Assembly (NCBI GenBank): GCA_050252335.1
Contig: JBFWLB010000001.1
Location: forward strand, 65,508-129,507
Source: Berkiella_A sp050252335
GTDB lineage: Bacteria; Pseudomonadota; Gammaproteobacteria; Berkiellales; Berkiellaceae
DNA length: 64,000 bases
Direction of reading: 5' to 3'
Part shown: piece after piece, positions 1-7,452 of the stretch
Position numbering within the stretch: position 1 is the stretch's first letter
How the letters are laid out: each line of letters begins with the position of its first letter
The notes under the pieces: model-generated
Seen by the model: only the letters and a program-made list of their open reading frames with translations
Told to the model about the DNA's origin: nothing
Databases searched by the model: none
Position numbers and translations under genes: made by a program

Positions 1-429
1 TTCTGAACAGCCTTGATAATGAACTTTAAGGGAAGTTGAGCCTGGCACTATATTTTTAAGTGCTAAGCTAAACTCTAAGATCCCCTCATAAATGGGTTGT
101 TCTCCAAAATAAGGATCATGAATGATCTTGGCTGGTGGCAATTCTAAATCTGAAAGCTGAATTTCTTTCTTGCCTTGTTCAGAGTGCAGGAAGAGAGAGA
201 GTTGTTTTTGATAGAGATAGTATCCAGGCGCTAAGATCCAGGAGAGTGTAATATCGCCTTGTGGATTGATGAAGCTTTGTAGCTGGAAGGCTTGCGCTTG
301 AGATAAGAAATTACTTTTAGAAATACCCAAGCCTGTTAAATCATTCGATTGTGTTTGAGCCGATGCTAGGATAGGCGCACTTAGTATGCAGCTAAGGATC
401 AGTGTCAACGCCAAGACGAGATTTTTCAT
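1..429 (-). CDS. dsbD: Thiol:disulfide interchange protein DsbD, N-terminal part (cut by window edge)
   Basis: The gene starts at ATG 429 on the minus strand and runs off the left edge; 143 residues are visible. A signal peptide occupies about residues 1-25 (hydrophobic LVLALTLILSCILSA, then a likely cut after ASA). It is followed by the periplasmic N-terminal domain with AFQLQSF, APGYYLY, HDPYFGE and a terminal YQGCS, which carries the redox cysteine region of DsbD-alpha. DsbD passes electrons from cytoplasmic thioredoxin across the inner membrane to periplasmic disulfide isomerases. The membrane and C-terminal thioredoxin domains are outside the window. The divergent neighbour is cutA, a common partner of dsbD. 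Confidence 0.85.
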   Translation of the reverse strand, partial: MKNLVLALTLILSCILSAPILASAQTQSNDLTGLGISKSNFLSQAQAFQLQSFINPQGDITLSWILAPGYYLYQKQLSLFLHSEQGKKEIQLSDLELPPAKIIHDPYFGEQPIYEGILEFSLALKNIVPGSTSLKVHYQGCSE

Positions 430-486
430 ATATTTTTTAACTTTATTACTTTTTTATTCAAATGCTTTCAATGCTAAGGAGCCAGT

Positions 487-807
487 GTGAGTACTGATTA
501 TTGTGTTATTTATTGTACCTGTCCAAATCGAGAAACGGCTGAGAATTTGTCGGCATTATTATTAGAAAAACGCTTAGTTGCGTGCCTTAACATTGTGCCT
601 CACTTAAGCTCCCATTATATCTGGCAAGGTAAAATAACAAAAGGTGAAGAACTTTTGCTGATCATTAAAACAAAAACAAGCAAACTAACTCAGGTTGAGG
701 CAGCTATTTTAGAAGTGCATCCTTATGAGTTTCCTGAGTTTATTGCAATGCCCATCATCTATGGCAATCGGCAGTATTTGGAGTGGGTTAACGAAGTGGT
801 AGATTAA
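487..807 (+). CDS. cutA: Divalent-cation tolerance protein CutA
   Basis: This is a 106-residue protein of normal CutA length, a small trimeric ferredoxin-like-fold protein linked to divalent-cation (copper) tolerance; its exact biochemical role is unsettled. Family signatures are RLVACLNIVP (residues 29-38), the YIWQGKI turn and HPYEFPE (78-84). The start is GTG 487, supported by TAAGGA just upstream. Three cysteines (6, 10, 12) lie close together at the N-terminus in addition to the family Cys at 33. It is divergent from dsbD, with about 57 bp between the starts. Confidence 0.93.
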   Translation: MSTDYCVIYCTCPNRETAENLSALLLEKRLVACLNIVPHLSSHYIWQGKITKGEELLLIIKTKTSKLTQVEAAILEVHPYEFPEFIAMPIIYGNRQYLEWVNEVVD

Positions 808-854
808 GAATAGAAGTGTTTTCAAAAAAGCCATTTTCTGTTGATCCTTACGTT

Positions 855-914
855 GCAGATTTTTGAGCATTACTCTTTTATAGCTGTGTAAATTGAGTTG
901 CTCAAAAAATCTGC
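855..914. other. Long-loop inverted repeat between cutA and the GGDEF gene
   Basis: GCAGATTTTTGAGCA at 855-869 is the reverse complement of TGCTCAAAAAATCTGC at 899-914 apart from one extra base. The loop is 29 nt. It lies between two convergent genes, so it could work as a weak bidirectional terminator or be the remnant of a small palindromic element. No clean T-tract follows the stem. Confidence 0.45.
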
Positions 915-959
915 GCCTGATCTGAATAAAAAGCTATTATTTTTGAGGTATTTCCTAGA

Positions 960-2615
960 TTATTCTGCATCAAGTACAACACAATTTCGACCTTGAGATT
1001 TTGCCGCATATAAAGCTTTGTCTGCGGCTTGCACGAGTTTGCCGACCGTATTATTGGTTGTGGTAAATTCAGCCAAGCCACAGCTCACTGTTGCCGTAAA
1101 TTCAACAAGTGGATCACTGCTTTGATGTAACAATTTTGAAAAACCTTTACGGATGTCTTCCAGTAAAGGCAAAATTACATTTCTATCTGTTTGTGGCAGA
1201 ATAATTGCGAATTCCTCACCGCCGTATCTGCCAATACTATCTGTTTTACGCAAACGTTGTTTTAGCAATCGTGCAAGACCTTTTATCACTCTGTCGCCAA
1301 TAGGGTGTCCATGGTTATCGTTGATGGCTTTAAAATAATCAATATCAATCATGGCAAAGCTTAACGGTAAATGATTTCGTTTAGCGCGAGCTATCTCGAG
1401 ATCAAGTTGTTCTAGTATGCGAGTATGATTTAATAGCCCTGTTAGACTGTCTTGGATCATTTCAGCTCTGAGCGTTCTTGCTCTGTCTGAACGTGCTTGA
1501 ATGGCTAATACTAAATGCTCAGGATCCATTGGCTTGGTCAGAAAATCATCGCCACCTAGTTTGATAGCATGTAGTTGTTTATCCATATCCGCTTCTGCCG
1601 ATAAATAGACAATGGGAATGCTCATATAAGGTTCTTGTTGACGAATCATCTTCGTTAATTCGAAGCCAGAACATTCTGGCATGTATAGATCCATTAAAAT
1701 TAATTCGGGTTGGAATTCTTGTAAGATTTTATTGATTTCCATTGGGTTGTTGATAGCTTCTGTAATCATCCCCGCATTTTCCAATTGTTGCTGGATAAAT
1801 TTTGCTTGAGTACGAGAATCTTCGACAATCAGAATTCGATAAGGCGTTATTTCATTTTTATTGAGTGCAATATGATCAATCTTTTCTATTAGATGTGTAA
1901 ATTCGACGGGGCGCACGAGATAAGCGCTGCCACCTGCACGTACTGCAAATAATCGAGTGGCTACTCTGTTATCAAAAGAAACAAATAAAATAGGTACTTT
2001 TTCTGATATTGGTTTAATAAGAGCGGGATCTTTATGTGCGCAAAATTCGGTATCTAATAAAATGGCATGATAGCTATTGGGTGGGTGGTGATTGATGAGT
2101 TCTATGATTTCCTCCAAACTATCACAAGAGGAGCTCGTATAATTGAAATATTTTACTTGGTTAATGATTTCTTCAACCAATTGTTTATCGCGTAGTCCAA
2201 TAATCAGATGATGTAATTTTTGTGTATTTTCATGGGAAGCCGGGGGAATATCTGTTTCTAAGTGAATCTGGGTGACTTGTTGTAACATGTCTACTTGAGA
2301 TTGCAGCGTATTGATGGCATTACGTGAAAGTGATTTATGCTTGGCGCTTATATTCTTGTGAATCAACTGGTATATTTTATCGACAACAATTCTAATCGCA
2401 GGTTGATTGAGTGCATGCACAGCGTTTTGAATCTCTGCAATGGTTTTTTGTAGCGTATGTAGATCTTCTTGTGAGATGGACTTTATATCTAGATTAGAAA
2501 CAAGATGGGATAATTGATTCACCATTTGTGGAAACGTATGCAAAATGCTAGGAGATACTCCTTGGGTCTTAGCTTCCATGTTGTTTATTTGTGGGGGGCG
2601 TATATTTTTACTCAT
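960..2615 (-). CDS. Response regulator with two receiver domains and a GGDEF diguanylate cyclase
   Basis: This 551-residue protein has PleD-like architecture. An N-terminal helical region (about 1-125) is followed by a receiver-like domain (about 135-250, candidate Asp188 in LLDTE), a canonical receiver (about 258-375, ILIVEDS with phospho-acceptor Asp309 in LMDLYMP and a KP at 361-362), and a GGDEF domain (about 385-550). The active-site motif is GGEEF (465-469). An allosteric I-site RKTD (456-459) lies exactly five residues ahead of it, so both c-di-GMP synthesis and product inhibition look intact. The ATG at 2615 follows a GGAAC stretch. No cognate histidine kinase is adjacent. The 5' leader contains a CGGCTA...TAGCCG hairpin near 2646-2663. 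Confidence 0.9.
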   Translation of the reverse strand: MSKNIRPPQINNMEAKTQGVSPSILHTFPQMVNQLSHLVSNLDIKSISQEDLHTLQKTIAEIQNAVHALNQPAIRIVVDKIYQLIHKNISAKHKSLSRNAINTLQSQVDMLQQVTQIHLETDIPPASHENTQKLHHLIIGLRDKQLVEEIINQVKYFNYTSSSCDSLEEIIELINHHPPNSYHAILLDTEFCAHKDPALIKPISEKVPILFVSFDNRVATRLFAVRAGGSAYLVRPVEFTHLIEKIDHIALNKNEITPYRILIVEDSRTQAKFIQQQLENAGMITEAINNPMEINKILQEFQPELILMDLYMPECSGFELTKMIRQQEPYMSIPIVYLSAEADMDKQLHAIKLGGDDFLTKPMDPEHLVLAIQARSDRARTLRAEMIQDSLTGLLNHTRILEQLDLEIARAKRNHLPLSFAMIDIDYFKAINDNHGHPIGDRVIKGLARLLKQRLRKTDSIGRYGGEEFAIILPQTDRNVILPLLEDIRKGFSKLLHQSSDPLVEFTATVSCGLAEFTTTNNTVGKLVQAADKALYAAKSQGRNCVVLDAE

Positions 2616-2889
2616 CCAAGTTCCACAGTTATAAGTTTGTTGTACGGCTATTTTTCTAGCCGCTGTGTGATTCTTTGTCCCTAGATAGTTAAGACTAGTA
2701 TAAGAATAGTATAGGTGGTCAGCGCAGCTTGATACTACTCAGATATTAGCATATGCACTTATCCATCATACCGTGAATATTCACATTAATCTTTGTCTAT
2801 TTAGTGCCCATTACGATGGATTCTTAATAAAAATTAGTCCATATCCAAGCGACTGAGGGTTTTTGATTCAAAAAATTAATGTATTGCCC

Positions 2890-2918
2890 TTGAACTCATA
2901 AATGTTAGTCCATATTAT
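2890..2918 (+). promoter_or_regulatory. groESL promoter
   Basis: TTGAAC (2890-2895) and TATTAT (2913-2918) are separated by 17 bp, a good sigma-70 match, and the CIRCE operator begins inside the -10 box. The same stretch also fits a heat-shock (RpoH) promoter: CTTGAAC at 2889-2895 and GTCCATAT at 2908-2915, 12 bp apart. Dual vegetative/heat-shock transcription is therefore possible. This is inferred from sequence only. Confidence 0.7.
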
Positions 2919-2944
2919 TAGCACTCAGAGAGGCAGAGTGCTAA
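2918..2944 (+). promoter_or_regulatory. CIRCE operator (HrcA binding site)
   Basis: TTAGCACTC, nine bases, then GAGTGCTAA is a perfect match to the CIRCE consensus TTAGCACTC-N9-GAGTGCTAA. It overlaps the -10 region and expected start point of the groES promoter, the position expected for repression by HrcA. The hrcA gene itself is not in this window. Confidence 0.95.
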
Positions 2945-3004
2945 TAGAAAGCAAGTTAACTCTTTATTTTAGGTTCTATTCATTATTTTAATGGAGATTG
3001 AAGA

Positions 3005-3307
3005 ATGGCTACTAAGCTCAAAGTGAATCCACTTGGTGATCGTGTATTGGTTAGACAAGACGAAGAAATTCAAAAGACAGAAGGCGGTATCTTCTTACCT
3101 GAAACCGCTAAAGAAGCACCTCAGTATGGCACCATTGTGCGTGTCGGTCCTGGTAAACAGCTCGATAATGGCCAAATTCGCGAATTAAGCGTGAAAGAAG
3201 GCGACAAGATTATTTTTGGTAAATACTCTGGAACCAAAGTTAAGATTGGCCAAGATGAATTACTCTTCATGCGTGAAGATGACATCATCGCTGTTGTGGA
3301 AGGTTAA
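3005..3307 (+). CDS. groES: Co-chaperonin GroES
   Basis: This is a 100-residue cap of the GroEL folding chamber. It has the family pattern NPLGDRVLV near the N-terminus, a mobile loop (about 16-33, EEIQKTEGGIFLPETA) that docks on GroEL, and a C-terminal LLFMREDDIIAVVEG strand. TGGAGA lies about 9 bases before the ATG. It is the first gene of a two-gene operon with groEL, which starts 48 bp downstream. Control is by the CIRCE operator and promoter just upstream. Confidence 0.98.
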   Translation: MATKLKVNPLGDRVLVRQDEEIQKTEGGIFLPETAKEAPQYGTIVRVGPGKQLDNGQIRELSVKEGDKIIFGKYSGTKVKIGQDELLFMREDDIIAVVEG

Positions 3308-3355
3308 TCGTTTCGATTGATTTTAATTCATTAATTTTAAGTTTAGGAAACAAAT

Positions 3356-5017
3356 ATGCCAGCTAAACAATTTCAATTTGATGCAGAAGCACGTAAATCT
3401 ACCTTAGAAGGTGTTGCAAAATTAGCACGCGCCGTACGCGTAACTTTAGGGCCTAAAGGTCGTAATGTTATGATTCAAAAATCTTTTGGTGCACCCCTGA
3501 TTACCAAAGACGGTGTAACTGTTGCTAAAAATGTTGAATTACCTAACGCACTTGAAAATCTTGCTGCAGAACTTGTGAAAGATGTTGCTTCTAAAACATC
3601 TGATGACGCCGGTGATGGTACAACCACAGCAACTGTGTTAGCACACGCAATCTTTGCTGAAGGCAACAAAGCGGTTGCAGCAGGGATTAATCCAATGGAT
3701 TTAAAACGTGGTATTGATAAAGCAGTAAGAGCCGCTGTTGAATCATTAAAGAGCATTTCTGTTCCTTGCCAAGACAGCAAAGCCATTGCTCAAGTTGGTA
3801 CGATTTCTGCAAACTCTGATGAAATCATTGGTAATATTATTGCTGAAGCAATGAGTAAAGTTGGTAAAGAAGGCGTCATTACTGTTGAAGATGGCACTAG
3901 CATGGATGATCAATTGGATGTTGTAGAAGGTATGCAATTTGATCGTGGTTATATTTCTCCATACTTTGTTAACAACCAACAAAACATGAGCTGCGAATTA
4001 GAAAATCCTTATGTTCTATTAGTAGACAAGAAAATTTCTAACATTCGTGAAATGTTACCTATTTTGGAAGGTGTTGCTAAAGCTGGCCGCCCATTGTTGA
4101 TTATTGCTGAAGACATCGAAGGCGAAGCATTAGCTACTTTAGTGGTTAATACCATTCGTGGCGTTGTTAAAGTATGTGCAGTAAAAGCACCTGGTTTTGG
4201 TGATCGTCGCAAAGCTATGTTACAAGATATTGCTGTTTTAACAGGTAGCAGCGTAGTTTCTGAAGAAGTTGGTTTAGTATTAGAAAAATGCCAATTGACA
4301 GAACTTGGTACTGTTAAACGCGCTGTAATTACCAAAGAAAACGCTATTTTGATCGATGGCGCTGGTAAAGCAAATGAAATCAAAGCACGTGTTGATTCTA
4401 TTCGTAGACAAATTGAAGATACAACTTCTGACTACGATCGTGAAAAATTACAAGAACGTGTTGCTAAACTTTCTGGCGGTGTTGCTGTTATTAAAGTGGG
4501 CGCAGCTACTGAAGTTGAAATGAAAGAAAAGAAAGCACGCGTTGAAGATGCATTGCATGCAACCCGTGCTGCTGTTGAAGAAGGTGTTGTTCCTGGTGGT
4601 GGTGTTGCATTCATTCGTGCAATTGACGCTGTTAAACGCACAAAGACTGATAACCGTGATCAAGAACTTGGCGTGAACATTATTGTTCGTGCATTAGAAG
4701 CGCCACTTCGTCAGATCGTTGCTAACGCAGGTGCTGAACCTTCTGTTGTTCTCAATCGTGTTGCTGAAAGCACAGGTAACTTTGGTTACAACGCAGCAAC
4801 CGGTGAATATGGTGATATGTTAGAAATGGGTATTTTGGATCCAACTAAAGTATCACGTAGTGCATTACAAAATGCAGCTTCTGTTGCTGGTCTCATGTTG
4901 ACCACCGATTGCGTAATTGCTGATCTTCCTAAAGATGATAAAGACAGCGATGGCGCGCCTGGTGATATGGGCATGGGCGGCATGGGTGGTATGGGCGGCA
5001 TGGGCGGCATGATGTAA
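3356..5017 (+). CDS. groEL: Chaperonin GroEL (Hsp60)
   Basis: This 553-residue ATP-driven folding chamber subunit is of normal length. The nucleotide site AGDGTTTATVLA includes catalytic Asp87. The apical domain (about 190-375) and the late equatorial motif EEGVVPGGGVAF are conserved, and the chain ends in the typical GGM repeat tail. The start is ATG 3356 after AGGAAA. It is the second gene of the groESL operon. The codon choice differs from surrounding genes (frequent GTT, GCA, CGT), as expected for a highly expressed gene. Confidence 0.98.
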   Translation: MPAKQFQFDAEARKSTLEGVAKLARAVRVTLGPKGRNVMIQKSFGAPLITKDGVTVAKNVELPNALENLAAELVKDVASKTSDDAGDGTTTATVLAHAIFAEGNKAVAAGINPMDLKRGIDKAVRAAVESLKSISVPCQDSKAIAQVGTISANSDEIIGNIIAEAMSKVGKEGVITVEDGTSMDDQLDVVEGMQFDRGYISPYFVNNQQNMSCELENPYVLLVDKKISNIREMLPILEGVAKAGRPLLIIAEDIEGEALATLVVNTIRGVVKVCAVKAPGFGDRRKAMLQDIAVLTGSSVVSEEVGLVLEKCQLTELGTVKRAVITKENAILIDGAGKANEIKARVDSIRRQIEDTTSDYDREKLQERVAKLSGGVAVIKVGAATEVEMKEKKARVEDALHATRAAVEEGVVPGGGVAFIRAIDAVKRTKTDNRDQELGVNIIVRALEAPLRQIVANAGAEPSVVLNRVAESTGNFGYNAATGEYGDMLEMGILDPTKVSRSALQNAASVAGLMLTTDCVIADLPKDDKDSDGAPGDMGMGGMGGMGGMGGMM

Positions 5018-5038
5018 TAAACGCTTCGCCTCTGGCTC

Positions 5039-5122
5039 TTAGGCGTTGTTGCTAAGTGCCCTCGCAATCCTCATGTACTTATCGTACACTCCGGTTGCTT
5101 GAGCACTTAGCGCCTTGCCTAA
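5039..5122. repeat. Dispersed palindromic repeat, copy 1
   Basis: The outer arms TTAGGCGTTGTTGCTAAGTGC and GCACTTAGCGCCTTGCCTAA are near reverse complements. They enclose a core running from CTCGCAATCCTCATGTAC to GTACACTCCGGTTGC that is itself an imperfect inverted repeat. The same core recurs at 31318-31356, 31480-31506 and 31556-31590, and in diverged form inside the repeats at 9060-9186 and 14887-15034. It lies directly downstream of groEL. Confidence 0.8.
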
Positions 5123-5238
5123 AAGCCATATGCTGTGCGTTTACGCTTCCCATTTTGTTCTTAGGTGTTCTCGACTTTCGGTGCCTAAGCTAAAAACAAA
5201 ATTGTTTGCGTATATGCTTGCTAAATCTCGCATATCAT

Positions 5239-5506
5239 AAAAAAGCCCGCAATTTGTAATACCAGTCAGTTCAGAAATGAACGAAGTGAATAATGCTCTT
5301 CCCTTGGTATCAAGGGAAGAGGCTCACTTTTAGTGAGCAGATGGATTTTTTTTAATCTTTATTTTAAAAATCCTTCTCTGCACCTAAGGGTGCCTCTTTC
5401 TTTGATAACAAAGAAAGAAAATCAATTCGCTTCGCTCATTCGCTATTCTATTAAATATCAAGCGGCTCTTAACTAACTGGCATTACACAATTTGCGGGCT
5501 TTTTTT
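5239..5506. terminator. Bidirectional groEL/coq7 terminator, split by an insertion
   Basis: AAAAAAGCCCGC (5239-5250) and GCGGGCTTTTTT (5495-5506) are perfect arms of a bidirectional Rho-independent terminator serving groEL and the convergent coq7. They are now 244 bp apart. Removing the 234-bp element at 5255-5488 with one copy of the duplicated CAATT restores a 12-bp stem with a five-base loop AATTT. In its present state the hairpin would have to form across the whole insertion. Confidence 0.8.
5255..5488. mobile_element. MITE-like non-autonomous element inserted in the terminator loop
   Basis: The ends are TGTAATACCAGTCAGTT (5255-5271) and AACTAACTGGCATTACA (5472-5488), inverted repeats matching at 15 of 17 positions. 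The element is flanked by the direct repeat CAATT at 5250-5254 and 5489-5493. It has no coding capacity. Inside are perfect hairpins: CTTCCCTTG/CAAGGGAAG, GCTCACT/AGTGAGC and TTTCTTTG/CAAAGAAA. The inner motifs GAACGAAGTGAAT and ATTCGCTTCGCTC resemble the arms of the repeats at 9561 and 42431. The transposase family that mobilised it is unknown. Confidence 0.85.
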
Positions 5507-5511
5507 ATATC

Positions 5512-6165
5512 TTAAATATAGTAGGTAACGGTCGTCATTACCTTTGACGTTAACTGCATCGTTGTTTTCACCCACATAGGAAAGTGCACGGCACCTTGTT
5601 GTAAGGCGAGGGTTGCATGACTTGCTTCGTCAATTTTCATTTGTTCTAAAATAGCTTTAGATTTAAGATCGTGCGTGGGCAATTGCTGAAGATGCTTATC
5701 TAAATGTTTTACCACTTGATTTTCTGTTTCATGTAAGAAGCCTAGACTTATTTTGTCTCCTGCCAATCCGGCGAGTATGCCAATAGCCAATGAGCCAACA
5801 AACCATACAGGATTTAAATAGCTTGTTTTTGCATTGAGTTCTTTAACTCTTTGAGCGCACCAAGCAAGATGCATGGTTTCTTCTGCTGCTGCATGTTCTA
5901 AGGCATGAGCAATGCGGGGATCTCTGGCTGTCCAGCTTTGACCTATATAAAGTGCTTGAGCACAGATTTCTCCGCTGTGATTAATACGCATAAAACTTGC
6001 GATCTTTGCTTTTTCTGTGCTGCTTAGCTCTGCCGATTCTTCCAGTGTTGCACCTGGATGTGTGCTGCTAAATTCATTTGCTGGCACAAGCAAAGTGCGT
6101 ATACACTGATCAAGGCGAGAAATCATCTTGTCTAGTGGAGAGTAGTTTCTTAAGTAGGTTGACAT
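5512..6165 (-). CDS. coq7: Demethoxyubiquinone hydroxylase Coq7/UbiF-type
   Basis: This 217-residue di-iron monooxygenase of ubiquinone synthesis hydroxylates the demethoxy-quinol ring at the penultimate modification step. The ferritin-like ligand set is complete: Glu66 (NHSGEICAQ), Glu96 with His99 (EETMH), Glu148 (ETENQ) and Glu180 with His183 (DEASH). A hydrophobic stretch at about 121-137 matches the membrane-contacting helix of the family. It is convergent with groEL and divergent from the bufferin operon. The region ahead of the start is short and has only a weak ribosome site (AAAAGA). Confidence 0.95.
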   Translation of the reverse strand: MSTYLRNYSPLDKMISRLDQCIRTLLVPANEFSSTHPGATLEESAELSSTEKAKIASFMRINHSGEICAQALYIGQSWTARDPRIAHALEHAAAEETMHLAWCAQRVKELNAKTSYLNPVWFVGSLAIGILAGLAGDKISLGFLHETENQVVKHLDKHLQQLPTHDLKSKAILEQMKIDEASHATLALQQGAVHFPMWVKTTMQLTSKVMTTVTYYI

Positions 6166-6265
6166 TCTTTTGACATATAACTCGGGAATTTAAGCACTAA
6201 TATATAGAGCATATAGTATTAGGTAAACCCAAATTCTATAGTGGTGAAAATACAAGGGAGTAATC

Positions 6266-6526
6266 ATGCGCAAGAAGATAAGTAAAATAGTTACTGCTGC
6301 TATTGTTGGGGCAGTAGGGGTTGGCATTTTCTCTGTCAGTGAATTAGCGCAAGCTAAGAAAGGTGATGTAGAAAAATGCTATGGTGTGGCCAAAGCTGGT
6401 AAAAATGATTGTGGCACAAGTATTCATGCTTGCGCAGGGCAAAGCACTCAAGATCAAGATCCGAATGAATGGATTTATTTGCCAAAAGGAACTTGCGATA
6501 AAATTTCAGGTGGCAAAACAAAGTAA
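6266..6526 (+). CDS. bufA1: Bufferin-type RiPP precursor (DUF2282, BufA1-like)
   Basis: This is an 86-residue secreted peptide. A signal sequence covers residues 1-30 (basic MRKKISK, hydrophobic core, cut after AQA). The mature part has exactly four cysteines (38, 49, 56, 77) in the DUF2282 pattern EKCYG, NDCG, HACAG and GTCDKI. In characterised bufferins, cysteines of such precursors are converted to thiooxazoles and the peptide sequesters copper in the periplasm; the same role here is inference. AAGGGAG precedes the ATG. The next gene starts two bases after the stop, so the three genes form one unit. Confidence 0.9.
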   Translation: MRKKISKIVTAAIVGAVGVGIFSVSELAQAKKGDVEKCYGVAKAGKNDCGTSIHACAGQSTQDQDPNEWIYLPKGTCDKISGGKTK

Positions 6527-6528
6527 TC

Positions 6529-7452
6529 ATGTCAAATCTCAAAGATCTGATAGTAGCAAATAAGGATTGCGAGATACCTTCCTCTGATATTGTACCTTTT
6601 GCGGGTGTGAGTCGTGCGCGAAGACGAGAAGAAGAAATCACTGGTGTAGGACTTGGCTTACGCGCACAACATTATAAAACCATCTTAGAAACACGTCCTG
6701 CTGTCCCTTGGTTTGAGGTGATTAGCGAAAACTATATGGGTAAGAGTGCGTTAGCACTGCGTCATTTGGAAGCTATTCGAGCCAATTACCCGATTGTCTT
6801 GCATGGTGTAAGCCTCTCTATTGGTTCTACCGATCCTTTAAATCAATCGTATTTACAGTCTTTAAAAGCACTTAGATCTCACATTGATGCGGCTTGGATT
6901 TCTGATCATCTCTGTTGGTCATCATTCTCTCATCAATATGTTCCAGATTTATGGCCATTGCCTTTTGAAGAGAAGGTCATCCGCCATGTGGTTGAGCGCA
7001 TTTTGAAAGTGCAGGATTATTTACAAGAGCGTATTTTACTCGAAAATATATCTTCTTATCTTCAATTCACACATTCTGTTTTGCCAGAGTGGGAATTCAT
7101 TACTGCCATTGCCGCTCAAGCGGATTGTTATCTTTTATTAGACATTAATAATATCTATGTGAATGCCATCAACCACAACTTTGATCCGCGTCATTATATT
7201 GACGCAATGCCTGTTGCACGCCTTAAACAATTGCATTTAGGTGGTTTCGAGAAAAAAGATGCTTATTTATTAGATACGCATAGCCAATCGGTGCATGCTG
7301 CTGTATGGGAACTATTTGAGTATGCGCAACTGCGTTTTCATAATGTGCCTGTCTGTATTGAATGGGATAATGATATTCCTGATTTCAAGGTGCTCTTCGA
7401 TGAAGCAAAGAAGGCAACGCGTATTATGAATCATGTAGAGGCTTGGTGCTAA
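6529..7452 (+). CDS. bufB: MNIO-family peptide-modifying oxidase (DUF692, BufB/MbnB-like)
   Basis: This is a 307-residue TIM-barrel enzyme of the multinuclear non-heme iron oxidase family. Such enzymes oxidise cysteines of a RiPP precursor together with a partner protein. Putative metal-site residues are His92 (LHGVSLSIGS), Asp126/His127 (SDHLCWS), Glu172 (LENISSYL), Asp205 to Asn208 (LDINNIY), His236 (HLGGFE), His251/His256 and Glu278 (CIEWDND). The conserved barrel begins at about residue 39 (TGVGLGLR), so the first 38 residues are an extension; no later ATG fits better. The stop overlaps the bufC start. Confidence 0.92.
   Translation: MSNLKDLIVANKDCEIPSSDIVPFAGVSRARRREEEITGVGLGLRAQHYKTILETRPAVPWFEVISENYMGKSALALRHLEAIRANYPIVLHGVSLSIGSTDPLNQSYLQSLKALRSHIDAAWISDHLCWSSFSHQYVPDLWPLPFEEKVIRHVVERILKVQDYLQERILLENISSYLQFTHSVLPEWEFITAIAAQADCYLLLDINNIYVNAINHNFDPRHYIDAMPVARLKQLHLGGFEKKDAYLLDTHSQSVHAAVWELFEYAQLRFHNVPVCIEWDNDIPDFKVLFDEAKKATRIMNHVEAWC

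Noticed and set aside
3475..5067. Several minus-strand frames across groEL
   Set aside because: They are shadows of the strongly biased groEL codons, without ribosome sites or known motifs.
5239..5507. Reading the whole 268 bp as one transposon with AAAAAAGCCCGC ends
   Set aside because: The CAATT duplication and TGTAAT...ATTACA ends place the element boundaries inside the terminator arms; the outer arms are the older terminator.
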